Positions 43,590 through 51,899 of a stretch of DNA of 64,000 nt are shown one piece after another. The stretch lies in assembly GCF_017741935.1 (NCBI RefSeq), contig NZ_JAGHMH010000002.1:430098-494097 (forward strand), given 5' to 3'. Each line of letters begins with the position of its first letter. The stretch's first letter is position 1. The position numbers and the translations under genes are program-made. A model generated the notes under the pieces. It worked only from the letters and a program-made list of their open reading frames with translations. It was not told the DNA's origin and searched no databases. Origin of the DNA: Rhizobium sp. 16-449-1b. Lineage in GTDB: Bacteria > Pseudomonadota > Alphaproteobacteria > Rhizobiales > Rhizobiaceae.

Positions 43590-44873
43590 ATGACCGCGCC
43601 GCATCCCTCCAAGACCCATATCGGCAATCACGCCCTGCATCCCGAAACCCAGATGCTGAACTATGGCTACGATCCCGAACTGTCCGAGGGCGCGGTCAAG
43701 CCGCCTGTGTTCCTGACCTCGACCTTCGTGTTCAAGTCCGCCGAGGATGGCCGCGATTTCTTCGATTATGTCTCCGGCCGTCGCGAGCCGCCGGCGGGGC
43801 AGGGCGCCGGCCTCGTCTATTCGCGCTTCAATCATCCGAATAGCGAGATCGTCGAGGACCGTCTCGCCGTCTACGAGCGCACGGAAAGCTGCGCGCTGTT
43901 CTCGTCGGGCATGTCGGCCATCGCCACGACGCTGCTCGCCTTCGTGCGCCCCGGTGATGCGGTGCTGCACTCGCAGCCGCTTTATGGCGGCACCGAAACC
44001 CTGCTCGCCAAGACCTTCCTCAATCTCGGCGTCGCGGCCGTTGGTTTCGCCGATGGTGTCGACGAGAACTCGGTGCGCGCCGCAGCCGAACAGGCGATGG
44101 CCAAGGGCCGTGTGTCGATGATCCTCGTGGAAACGCCGGCGAACCCGACCAACAGCCTCGTCGATGTCGCAATGATGCGCCGCATCGCCGACATGATAGG
44201 CGCCAAGCAGGGCCACACGCCGATCGTCGCCTGCGACAACACGCTGCTCGGTCCCGTCTTCCAGCGCCCGATCGAACACGGTGCCGATATCTCGCTCTAT
44301 TCGCTGACCAAATATGTGGGCGGGCACTCCGACCTGATCGCCGGCGCCGCACTCGGCAGCAAGGCCGTGATGAAGCAGGTCAAGGCGCTGAGAGGCGCGA
44401 TCGGCACGCAGCTCGATCCGCATTCCTGCTGGATGCTCGGCCGCTCGCTGGAAACGCTGCAGATCCGCATGGAGCGCGCCAACAACAATGCGCTCGCGGT
44501 GGCCGACTTCTTGCGCGCGCATCCGAAGGTGAAGAAGATTCACTATCTTCCATATCACGAGCCGTCATCGCCGCTCGGCCGCACCTTTGCCGCACAGTGC
44601 ACTGGCGCCGGATCGACCTTCTCCTTCGATATCGAAGGCGGCCAGCCGGCCTCGTTCAAGTTCCTCAACGCGCTGCAGATATTCAAGCTCGCCGTCAGCC
44701 TTGGCGGCACGGAATCGCTCGCCAGCCATCCGGCGACGATGACGCACTCCGGCGTTCCGGCCGATGTGCGTCAAAGGATCGGCGTTCTGGATTCCACCAT
44801 CCGCCTGTCGATCGGCATTGAGCATCCAGACGATCTCATTGCCGATCTGACCCAGGCTCTGGACGCGGCCTGA
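43590..44873 (+). CDS. Cys/Met metabolism PLP enzyme (cystathionine gamma-synthase family)
   Basis: 427-residue PLP enzyme of the trans-sulfuration fold. [20 protein letters not shown] is at 78-97, [12 protein letters not shown] follows, [15 protein letters not shown] at 179-193, and the Schiff-base lysine is K241 in [12 protein letters not shown]. The position of the catalytic cysteine of methionine gamma-lyase (YGCT) is YGGT here (residues 132-135). A classical MGL is therefore doubtful, and cystathionine gamma-synthase/lyase or a related gamma-elimination is more likely. AGGAG precedes the ATG. It is divergent from an Lrp regulator that probably controls it. Confidence 0.85.
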   Translation: MTAPHPSKTHIGNHALHPETQMLNYGYDPELSEGAVKPPVFLTSTFVFKSAEDGRDFFDYVSGRREPPAGQGAGLVYSRFNHPNSEIVEDRLAVYERTESCALFSSGMSAIATTLLAFVRPGDAVLHSQPLYGGTETLLAKTFLNLGVAAVGFADGVDENSVRAAAEQAMAKGRVSMILVETPANPTNSLVDVAMMRRIADMIGAKQGHTPIVACDNTLLGPVFQRPIEHGADISLYSLTKYVGGHSDLIAGAALGSKAVMKQVKALRGAIGTQLDPHSCWMLGRSLETLQIRMERANNNALAVADFLRAHPKVKKIHYLPYHEPSSPLGRTFAAQCTGAGSTFSFDIEGGQPASFKFLNALQIFKLAVSLGGTESLASHPATMTHSGVPADVRQRIGVLDSTIRLSIGIEHPDDLIADLTQALDAA

Positions 44874-44899
44874 TCGCCGCGAACGGAAAGGGTGGCGGC

Positions 44900-45271
44900 T
44901 TAGGCCGCCGCCGTCTCCCTGACATCGTCGAGCAGGAAGTGCACGACGACATATTTGGTGGTGAAGTGGCGTCCGCCCTCGGTGACGTTGTCGACCGAGC
45001 CGCCATCGGCGGGGTGCCAGGCGTGGTAATGCGGATTGGTGGTGATCAGCGTCACCGCCTTGCCGAGGTTTCGGCCGTCGAGCCGATAGCGCGCTTCCGC
45101 CAGCGGCCAGATGCGCTCGTAATCCTCCATCGGAATGCGGACTTTCAACGCCTGTCGGCTGATTGCCTCGCTGCGTGAGCCGTCCTCATGTTCTATCGCG
45201 GGAAGATCGAGTGTTACTTCTTCTGCGTTGTCCAGAACGAAGTTGAACTCTTCGGGCCACATCCGTCTCAT
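44900..45271 (-). CDS. Hypothetical protein, 123 aa
   Basis: I do not recognise the family. The product is a soluble, mixed alpha/beta-looking protein (EEVTLDLPAIEHEDGSRSEA; ALKVRIPMEDYERIWPLAEARY; NPHYHAWHPADGG) with several His and Trp residues. AGGAGGAG lies 8 bases before the ATG, and codon use is like the neighbours, so it is probably real. It converges on the PLP enzyme gene; a GGCGGC/GCCGCC hairpin spans the two ends. It is separated by 130 bases from the kinase operon downstream on the same strand. Confidence 0.7.
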   Translation of the reverse strand: MRRMWPEEFNFVLDNAEEVTLDLPAIEHEDGSRSEAISRQALKVRIPMEDYERIWPLAEARYRLDGRNLGKAVTLITTNPHYHAWHPADGGSVDNVTEGGRHFTTKYVVVHFLLDDVRETAAA

Positions 45272-45401
45272 GAAATCGCTCCTCCTAAGCTTTTTCGTCG
45301 GTTAGCCAACGAAGTTTAGCGCGTCTTCGGCAGGAAGCAAACGATACCTGCGGCGCGTCTCATAGACGGCCGGCAGAAGCCTGTTTCAGGAGTGGGCCGT
45401 C

Positions 45402-46424
45402 CTACTGCTGCCAGCGCACGGCGACATAGGTGCCATCAGCCTTACCGTCACGCCCGTAGCTTATCTCTGCGCCGAGCGTGGTGCCCATGGCGTTGATCAG
45501 CCGCGTGCCCAGCCCGGTTCCCTTCGGGCCGACTGTGCGGTCATAGCCGATCCCGTCGTCCTCGACCGAAAGCACCGCGAAACCATCGTCGGTGGCTTCA
45601 AGCACGACGCGCACTTCGCCGGTGCCAGCCGTATAGGCGTATTTCGTGGCGTTGGTCACCAGCTCGATCAGGATGACGCCTAGCGCCACCGCCTTGTCGG
45701 CCGTCGTCGAAATCCGACACAGCTGCGATTTCAGCGTGATGCCGCGGGCGATCGTGCTGCTGCCATGCAGTTCGGCAAGCAGCGGCCCTAGATAGACGTC
45801 GAGCTCGACCTCACCGATGATCTCCGAGGTGTAGAGGCTGCGGTGCACGCCGGCGATCGCCGTGATGCGGTTCTGCGTCTCGTTGAGCGCTGTCTTCGTT
45901 TCTTCGCTGCCGGCGATCTGCATCTGCATACGGATCATCGCCGAAACCAGCGACAGGCTGTTGGCGATGCGGTGGTTCATTTCCGCGAGCAGCAGTTCGG
46001 CCCGTTCCTTGGCAACGACAAGCTGTCGGTCGGCCTCCTCTTTCTCGCTGCGCAGCCGCGAATTTTCCATCGCCTGGTTGAGCGCGCTGATCAGAAGCGG
46101 GAAGAAATCGTCCGTGGCCGTCTTCACGACGTAGTCCGCCGCTCCGCCCTTCAGCGCCCGGATGGCGACGTCGGCGTCGCTCGATCCGGTCACGTAGAGC
46201 ACCGGCGTCGGCTTGCCGATCTCGGCGATCGCCTCGAGAAAATTCAGGCCCGTCTGGTTCTCGAAATAATGGTCGAGAACCACGGCCTCGAAGGTCTCGG
46301 CCGCGAAAAGCTCGAGCCCGATCTCGATGGACGGAGCATGGACGACCGTGAAATCACTGCGCGCAAGCACCCGCGTTGCGAGGCGGGCTAGGGCCGGATC
46401 ATCATCGACATAAAGGATGCGCAC
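45402..46424 (-). CDS. Response regulator-histidine kinase fusion (REC-HisKA_2-HATPase)
   Basis: 340 residues beginning with a GTG. Receiver domain 1-115 with D7-D8-D9, phospho-acceptor D51 (VVLDHYFEN) and K101. A coiled linker follows (EKEEADRQLVVAKERAEL). The H-box AEMNHRIANSLSLV carries H151, of the HisKA_2/HWE-like class common in rhizobia. The ATPase domain has ELVTNATKYA, SVEDDGIGYD and GTGLGTRLI. It is the last gene of a kinase/regulator/kinase operon, so it could receive phosphate from the receiver protein upstream or from the CHASE3 kinase. Confidence 0.9.
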   Translation of the reverse strand: MRILYVDDDPALARLATRVLARSDFTVVHAPSIEIGLELFAAETFEAVVLDHYFENQTGLNFLEAIAEIGKPTPVLYVTGSSDADVAIRALKGGAADYVVKTATDDFFPLLISALNQAMENSRLRSEKEEADRQLVVAKERAELLLAEMNHRIANSLSLVSAMIRMQMQIAGSEETKTALNETQNRITAIAGVHRSLYTSEIIGEVELDVYLGPLLAELHGSSTIARGITLKSQLCRISTTADKAVALGVILIELVTNATKYAYTAGTGEVRVVLEATDDGFAVLSVEDDGIGYDRTVGPKGTGLGTRLINAMGTTLGAEISYGRDGKADGTYVAVRWQQ

Positions 46425-46440
46425 AGATTTTGGCTACTCG

Positions 46441-46878
46441 TTAGGGGACTTGGATGACGGAGAAGAACAGGCCGAGATTGCGGATCGCGGTAGAGAAGCC
46501 GTCATAGTCCACCGGCTTGGTAATATAGACGTTGGCGCCCAGATCGTAGCACTTCTGGATTTCGCGCTCGTCGTCAGTCGTGGTCAGGACGACGACGGGC
46601 ATGCGGCGCGTGTGTTCGTTGGTCTTGATCTTCTCAAGAATGTCGAGGCCGGACATGTCAGGCAGGTTGAGATCGAGCAGGATCAGCAGATAGCGGTCCT
46701 TGCTGACCAACCCGTCGCGATCCGGTCCGAGGATATAGTCGAGCGCGCCCTTGCCGAGCGTGAACGGCACGATCTCGTTGTTGACGCCGGCGCGGCGCAC
46801 GTTCTTTTCGATGAGACGGGCATGGCCCTCGTCATCCTCGATCATCACGATCGTGACTTCCTGACCGGTCGCTTTCAT
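46441..46878 (-). CDS. Single-domain response regulator (Rcp1-like)
   Basis: 145-residue stand-alone receiver domain. E14-D15-D16 acidic pocket, phospho-acceptor D69 (LLILLDLNLPD), T near LTTTDDERE and lysine in YITKPVDYDG. The inserted loop (GPDRDGLVSKDRY) is typical of Rcp1-type regulators that pair with CHASE3 or phytochrome kinases. It overlaps the kinase stop by 4 bases. With no output domain it probably shuttles phosphate to the REC-kinase next in the operon. Confidence 0.92.
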   Translation of the reverse strand: MKATGQEVTIVMIEDDEGHARLIEKNVRRAGVNNEIVPFTLGKGALDYILGPDRDGLVSKDRYLLILLDLNLPDMSGLDILEKIKTNEHTRRMPVVVLTTTDDEREIQKCYDLGANVYITKPVDYDGFSTAIRNLGLFFSVIQVP

Positions 46879-48368
46879 AGTTCCATACTCCGTACGATTT
46901 TCGTGAGGTCCGCGGGCAGCGTCAGAATGAACGTGCTGCCCTGTCCCAGTTCGGATTGGACCGTAATGTCTCCGCCCAAATTTCGGATTAACGAACGCAC
47001 ATGCGCAAGGCCGATACCTTCGCCGCGCTGATCCTGCTCGCCGGCCCGGCGAAACAGCTCGAAAACCCGTTCGAGATCGTTGCTGGCGATGCCGCGGCCA
47101 TTGTCCTTGACGTCGATCCTGACACGCCCCGGTCCATCGGGATAGGCGTCGACGTCGATTTTAAGCGGCCGTCCCGGCATTTGATACTTCACCGCATTGT
47201 CAAACAGGTTGCCGAAGATCTGGTCGAGCGAGAAGCGGTCGTTGACGATGTTGCCGATGCGAACACGGGTTTCCGTCGTCCCGCCCGTCTCCACCAACTG
47301 GTGGTGAACGTTGGCGGCGACCGTCTCGATCATCGCCTTCAGGTCGATCCGTTCGGGCTGCAGCTTGCGGCGCCCGTCGCGGGAAATCTTCAGGATCGCG
47401 TTGATCAGCGCGTCCATCTTGCGGGTCGACGAGCGGATGAAGCCGAGCGCTTCCGGCAGGTCTTCCTCGACCGCCAGCCGCGCATCCTGGATATCCTGCT
47501 CGCTCAGCGTCTTGTTGTCGGCAAGCACATAGGTCGAGACCGACTTCATCGCCGTATCGAGCTCGCTCAAAAAGCCCATGATGTTGACCAGCGGCGCCCT
47601 CAGATCGTGAGTCACGATATAGGCGAAACGCTGGATTTCCTGGTTGGCGCGCATCAGGTCCTCGGTGCGCTCGTTGACGCGCGCCTCGAGCCCGACATTG
47701 AGCACCTCGACCTCCTTGGTGGCGAGCGACAGGTCGCGCACGTGCTGCACGATGATGAGGATGGCTCCGCCCAGCACAACGAGGATCGCCAGCGCGCCGC
47801 CGATCGTCACCAGTTGCAGCGTGCTGGCTGCTGACAGCTGCTTTTCCACCAGAACCCGCAGGCGGTTGTCGGTCTGATCGAGGAAGTCGCCGATGATCGC
47901 GCGGATCTTGTCCATGTAGACGAGGCCGGCATCGTCGCGAACGATAGCGACAGCTTCCGCCGTCTTGCCCTCGCGTGTCAGCGCGACCGTCTTGGCGAGC
48001 TCGTTCATCTTCCCGTCGATCGCGGCGTTCAGCGCATCGAGTTGCATCGCATAGCTCGGCAGCGATTTGACGTTGTCGAGCAGGACTTGCCGGCGCTTCG
48101 GCAGGTTTTCCAGCGCGGACGTGTAGGGCGCGAGATAGGCGATATCGTTCGCCAGCAGATAGCCGCGCTGGCCGGTTTCCGCGTCCTGCACTGTTGTCAG
48201 AACGCCGACGATGGCGCTGCGCACGCGGCGCAGCGATGCCGTCTCGTCGGAATATTCGCGGTTCGCCTGGACAAGCCAGAGCGACGAGCCGACGATGCCG
48301 AACAGGATGAGGACACCCACGGCAAGCATGATCAGGCTGGAGCGGAAGAAAGCGGCTGTGGAGGTCAT
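46875..48368 (-). CDS. CHASE3-domain sensor histidine kinase
   Basis: 497-residue membrane kinase. Membrane segment 1-32, CHASE3 extracytoplasmic domain about 35-180 (VQDAETGQRGYLLAND is a hallmark), second membrane segment about 185-210. A coiled coil leads to the HisKA domain with H254 in AYIVTHDLRAPLVNIMGF, and the HATPase domain has NLFDNAVKYQ, DNGRGIAS, GEGIGLAHV. The ligand is unknown. The start at 48368 is chosen over an ATG 13 codons upstream because it places the membrane helix at the terminus. First gene of a three-gene operon; the palindrome CACACAGCTGTGTG lies 34 bases upstream. Confidence 0.9.
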   Translation of the reverse strand: MTSTAAFFRSSLIMLAVGVLILFGIVGSSLWLVQANREYSDETASLRRVRSAIVGVLTTVQDAETGQRGYLLANDIAYLAPYTSALENLPKRRQVLLDNVKSLPSYAMQLDALNAAIDGKMNELAKTVALTREGKTAEAVAIVRDDAGLVYMDKIRAIIGDFLDQTDNRLRVLVEKQLSAASTLQLVTIGGALAILVVLGGAILIIVQHVRDLSLATKEVEVLNVGLEARVNERTEDLMRANQEIQRFAYIVTHDLRAPLVNIMGFLSELDTAMKSVSTYVLADNKTLSEQDIQDARLAVEEDLPEALGFIRSSTRKMDALINAILKISRDGRRKLQPERIDLKAMIETVAANVHHQLVETGGTTETRVRIGNIVNDRFSLDQIFGNLFDNAVKYQMPGRPLKIDVDAYPDGPGRVRIDVKDNGRGIASNDLERVFELFRRAGEQDQRGEGIGLAHVRSLIRNLGGDITVQSELGQGSTFILTLPADLTKIVRSMEL

Positions 48369-48402
48369 ACGGCATCCGTTTGGATCAGATTTTAGACATG
48401 TA

Positions 48403-48416
48403 CACACAGCTGTGTG
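48403..48416. promoter_or_regulatory. Perfect 14-bp palindrome upstream of the kinase operon
   Basis: CACACAGCTGTGTG reads identically on both strands. It lies 34 bases before the kinase start, in the space shared with the fatty-acid operon. It is a candidate operator; no regulator is suggested. Confidence 0.5.
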
Positions 48417-48518
48417 CGAAAGATAGCACCCTTACAGTGTGTTCCTGCAGCGGTTCCCGTGGCGCGCAGGCCCATTGTGGCGGACCTCGCGGCTCACAAA
48501 TTTGCGATGCAATAAAAT

Positions 48519-48546
48519 TTGACGTTTACGCAAACGTCAATATTTT
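48519..48546 (+). promoter_or_regulatory. Promoter with embedded palindrome for the beta-oxidation operon
   Basis: TTGACG (48519-48524) and TATTTT (48541-48546) are 16 bases apart. A palindrome with perfect 9-bp arms, TTGACGTTT (48519-48527) and AAACGTCAA (48532-48540), centre ACGC, fills the -35 and the entire spacer. The form is reminiscent of MerR-type LiuR sites of fatty-acid and branched-chain regulons, though I cannot assign the regulator. Confidence 0.65.
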
Positions 48547-48602
48547 GTAAGACACATGCACAGGCCGGTCCGCCCGGCTGACGAATTGGAGGAATTCGAA
48601 CG

Positions 48603-50399
48603 ATGCCAGTCTACAAGGCCCCGGTAAACGACACGCTTTTCGTGCTGAACGATGTGCTGGGTCTGGAGCGCTACAACAACCTGCCGGGCTTCGCCGACGC
48701 CACGCCTGATATGATCGAGGCGATCTTGGGCGAATCCGCCAAGGTCGCCGAGGAAGTGCTTTTCCCGCTGAACTATTCCGGCGACCAGGAAGGCTGCACG
48801 CGCAAGGAAGACGGCTCGGTTTCGACGCCGAAGGGTTTCAAGCAGGCCTATGACGCCTATTGCGAGGGCGGTTGGACGGGGCTTGCCGTGCCGGAGGAGT
48901 TCGGCGGCCAGGGGCTTCCCTACACGCTGCACGCCGCTGTCGGCGAATACACGTCTGCCGCCAACATGTCGCTGATGATGTATCCGGGCCTGACCCAGGG
49001 CGCCATCGCCGCCATCATCGTCCACGGATCCGACGAGCAGAAGAAGACCTATCTGCCGAAAATGGTCTCCGGCGAATGGTCCGGCACCATGAACCTGACC
49101 GAGCCGCATTGCGGCACCGATCTCGGGCTGCTGCGTACCAAGGCGGTCCCGCAAGCCGATGGCAGCTACAAGCTCTCGGGCCAGAAGATCTTCATTTCCG
49201 CCGGCGAACACGACATGTCCGGCAATATCGTCCACCTCGTTCTCGCCCGCATCGAAGGCGCGCCCGAGGGCACCAAGGGCATCTCGCTCTTCATCGTGCC
49301 GAAGTTCATGGTCGGTGCCGATGGTGCGGCCGGAGAGCGCAACGGCGTGTCGTGCGGCGCGCTCGAGCACAAGATGGGCATCCACGGCAACGCCACCTGC
49401 GTGATGAACTACGACGAGGCGACCGGCTTCCTGATCGGTGCCGAGAACAAGGGCTTGGCAGCCATGTTCGTGATGATGAACGAGGCCCGCCTCAGCGTCG
49501 GTCTTCAGGGGCTTGCGATCGCCGAAATCGCCTACCAGAACGCCGCCGAATACGCCCGCGAGCGCATTCAGGGTCGGGCGCTCTCTGGCGCCAAGGCGCC
49601 GGACAAGAAGGCCGATCCGATCATCGTTCATCCCGATGTTCGCCGCGCGCTGATGACCATCCGCTCGTTCAACGAGGCGGGCCGCGCCTTCCTGCTGTGG
49701 ACCGCGCTGAAATCCGACATCGCCCACCGCGCGACCGACGAGAAGGAACGACAGACGGCCGACGATATCCTCGGCCTCGTCACCCCGATCCTCAAGGGCG
49801 TGATGACCGACAAGGGCTTCGACCATGCCGTCATGGCCCAGCAGGTCTTCGGCGGTCACGGCTATATCGAAGAACAGGGCATGAGCCAGTATGTCCGCGA
49901 TTCCCGTATCGCCATGATCTACGAAGGCGCCAACGGCATCCAGGCGCTCGATCTCGTCGGTCGCAAGCTCGGCCAGAATGGCGGACGCGCGGTCATGGCG
50001 CTGTTCAAGGAGATCGGCGATTTCTGCGAGGAGAACCGCAGCGACGAGCAGATGTCCTTCTTCACCAAGAACCTGAAGAAGGGCTTGAACGACGTGCAGG
50101 CGTCGACCATGTGGTTCATGCAGCATGCAATGGCAAAGCCCGACAATGCCGGCGCCGGCTCGACCGACTACATGCATCTCTTCGGCCTCGTCATTCTCGG
50201 CTATATGTGGGCGAAGATGGCCAAGGCCGCCAATGACGGACTGGCCGCGGGAGAAACCGATCGCGAGGCTTTCCTGCGCAACAAGCTGATCACCGCCCGC
50301 TTCTTCATGGAGCGGATCATGCCGGAAACGACGCTGCGCAAGACGCGCATCGAAACCGGTGCGGAAACGATGATGGCATTGAGCGCCGAGGCATTTTGA
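48603..50399 (+). CDS. Acyl-CoA dehydrogenase (FadE-like, C-terminal extended)
   Basis: 598-residue flavoenzyme making the first oxidation of acyl-CoA. FAD/acyl-binding patterns are visible: [19 protein letters not shown] (about 165-183), [33 protein letters not shown] (about 418-450), and an extended C-terminal domain ([15 protein letters not shown]) as in the larger FadE-like class. GGAGG lies 8 bases before the ATG. It is the first cistron of an operon with thiolase, a small membrane protein and a FadJ-type protein, implying fatty-acid or related acyl-CoA degradation. Confidence 0.94.
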   Translation: MPVYKAPVNDTLFVLNDVLGLERYNNLPGFADATPDMIEAILGESAKVAEEVLFPLNYSGDQEGCTRKEDGSVSTPKGFKQAYDAYCEGGWTGLAVPEEFGGQGLPYTLHAAVGEYTSAANMSLMMYPGLTQGAIAAIIVHGSDEQKKTYLPKMVSGEWSGTMNLTEPHCGTDLGLLRTKAVPQADGSYKLSGQKIFISAGEHDMSGNIVHLVLARIEGAPEGTKGISLFIVPKFMVGADGAAGERNGVSCGALEHKMGIHGNATCVMNYDEATGFLIGAENKGLAAMFVMMNEARLSVGLQGLAIAEIAYQNAAEYARERIQGRALSGAKAPDKKADPIIVHPDVRRALMTIRSFNEAGRAFLLWTALKSDIAHRATDEKERQTADDILGLVTPILKGVMTDKGFDHAVMAQQVFGGHGYIEEQGMSQYVRDSRIAMIYEGANGIQALDLVGRKLGQNGGRAVMALFKEIGDFCEENRSDEQMSFFTKNLKKGLNDVQASTMWFMQHAMAKPDNAGAGSTDYMHLFGLVILGYMWAKMAKAANDGLAAGETDREAFLRNKLITARFFMERIMPETTLRKTRIETGAETMMALSAEAF

Positions 50400-50436
50400 G
50401 GTTCGCGGCCAACAGCCGCCAGGGAGACGAGACAGG

Positions 50437-51645
50437 ATGACCGAAGTTTTCATTTACGATCACGTCCGCACGCCGCGCGGCCGCGGCAAGAAGGATGGCT
50501 CGCTGCACGAGGTGCCGTCGGTGCGCCTTGCGGCGAAAACGCTGGAAGCACTGCGCGACCGCAACGGGCTGAATACAGAAACGGTCGATGACATCATCAT
50601 GGGCTGCGTCGATCCTGTCATGGAAGCGGGCGCGGTCATTCCGCGCGGTGCGGCCTTCGAGGCGGGCTATTCCATCAAGGCGCCGGGCATGCAGATCTCC
50701 CGTTTCTGCGCGTCCGGCCTCGACGCGGTCAATTTCGGCGCTGCCAAGATCGCCCAAGGCGCCGATGATATCGTGATCGCAGGCGGCGTCGAGAGCATGT
50801 CGCGCGTCGGTCTCGGCATGTCCGGCGGCGCATGGTTCATGGATCCGTCGGTCAATTTCCCGGCTTATTTCATGCCGCAGGGCGTCTCGGCCGATCTGAT
50901 CGCCACCAAATACGGCTTCAGCCGCGACGATGTCGACGCCTATGCCGTCGAAAGCCAGAAGCGCGCCGCCAATTCCTGGGAGAAGGGTTACTTCAAGAAC
51001 TCCGTCATCCCGGTGAAGGACCAGAACGGCCTCGTGATCCTCGATCGCGACGAGCACATGCGCCCCGGCACCGACATGCAGGCGCTGGCATCGCTGAACC
51101 CGTCCTTCCAGATGCCGGGCGAGATGGGCGGCTTCGAGGCTGTCGGTATCCAGGCACATCCGGAGATCGAGCGGATCAACTATGTCCACCACGCCGGCAA
51201 TTCGTCGGGCATCGTCGATGGCGCCGCCGCCGTGCTGCTCGGCTCGAAGGCGGGCGGCGAGAGCATGGGGCTGAAACCTCGCGGCCGTATCAAGGCCTTC
51301 GCTAACATCGGATCCGACCCGGCGCTGATGCTGACCGGCCCCGTCGATGTCACCGAAAAGCTTTTGAAGCGTTCGGGCATGACGCTCGCCGATATCGATC
51401 TTTTCGAGCTCAACGAAGCCTTCGCCGCCGTCGTCCTGCGCTACATGCAGGCCTTCGACATCGGCCACGACAAGATCAACGTCAACGGCGGCGCGATCGC
51501 CATGGGCCACCCGCTCGGCGCCACCGGCGCGATGATCCTCGGCACGGTGCTGGACGAGCTGGAGCGCCGCGACCTCAATACCGCGCTGGTGACGCTCTGC
51601 ATCGGCGCCGGCATGGGCACTGCGACTGTGATCGAACGCGTTTAA
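50437..51645 (+). CDS. Acetyl-CoA acyltransferase / thiolase (FadA-type)
   Basis: 402-residue thiolase for the last step of beta-oxidation. Nucleophilic C91 in [14 protein letters not shown], the [17 protein letters not shown]is motif (about 350-367) and the second active cysteine in [16 protein letters not shown] near the C-terminus. It follows the dehydrogenase by 37 bases with GGGAGACGAGACAGG just upstream. It should form the multienzyme unit with the FadJ protein encoded next. Chain-length preference cannot be read from sequence. Confidence 0.94.
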   Translation: MTEVFIYDHVRTPRGRGKKDGSLHEVPSVRLAAKTLEALRDRNGLNTETVDDIIMGCVDPVMEAGAVIPRGAAFEAGYSIKAPGMQISRFCASGLDAVNFGAAKIAQGADDIVIAGGVESMSRVGLGMSGGAWFMDPSVNFPAYFMPQGVSADLIATKYGFSRDDVDAYAVESQKRAANSWEKGYFKNSVIPVKDQNGLVILDRDEHMRPGTDMQALASLNPSFQMPGEMGGFEAVGIQAHPEIERINYVHHAGNSSGIVDGAAAVLLGSKAGGESMGLKPRGRIKAFANIGSDPALMLTGPVDVTEKLLKRSGMTLADIDLFELNEAFAAVVLRYMQAFDIGHDKINVNGGAIAMGHPLGATGAMILGTVLDELERRDLNTALVTLCIGAGMGTATVIERV

Positions 51646-51673
51646 CCGGGATCTGCGAGCGAGAACCATCCAG

Positions 51674-51865
51674 ATGGGCCAGAACGAGACGAAACGCCAC
51701 TTCGAGCTGCGAAACCTCGACAAGGACATGGAAAAGGCCGCGAAGGACGCCTCCTATGTCATTACGAAGGAGCGGGCCAAGCAGATGAAGGGGGCCGGTC
51801 GCGCCCTTCTGATCTGCCTCGTCGTGGTGGTCCTGGGATTTTGTCTGTTGCTGAGCACCATCTGA
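51674..51865 (+). CDS. Small single-span membrane protein in the beta-oxidation operon
   Basis: 63 residues: a charged N-terminal half (LRNLDKDMEKAAKDASYVITKERAKQ) likely helical, and a C-terminal membrane span (ALLICLVVVVLGFCLLLSTI). I do not recognise the family. It lies 28 bases after thiolase and 34 bases before fadJ on the same strand, so it is likely cotranscribed. The ribosome site (GAGCGAGAACC) is weak. The tail-anchor form would suit docking soluble enzymes to the membrane; this is inference only. Confidence 0.55.
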   Translation: MGQNETKRHFELRNLDKDMEKAAKDASYVITKERAKQMKGAGRALLICLVVVVLGFCLLLSTI

Positions 51866-51899
51866 CCGTTTGGGAAATTCAGGGAAGAGGAATCCCATC

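Noticed and set aside
43464..44558. Large N-terminal extension of the Lrp regulator opposite the PLP enzyme gene
   Set aside because: It is antisense to the enzyme's coding region; the regulator begins at GTG 43463 with its own ribosome site.
48537..50453. A 638-codon antisense frame over the acyl-CoA dehydrogenase gene
   Set aside because: Shadow of the true gene; no ribosome site or family features.
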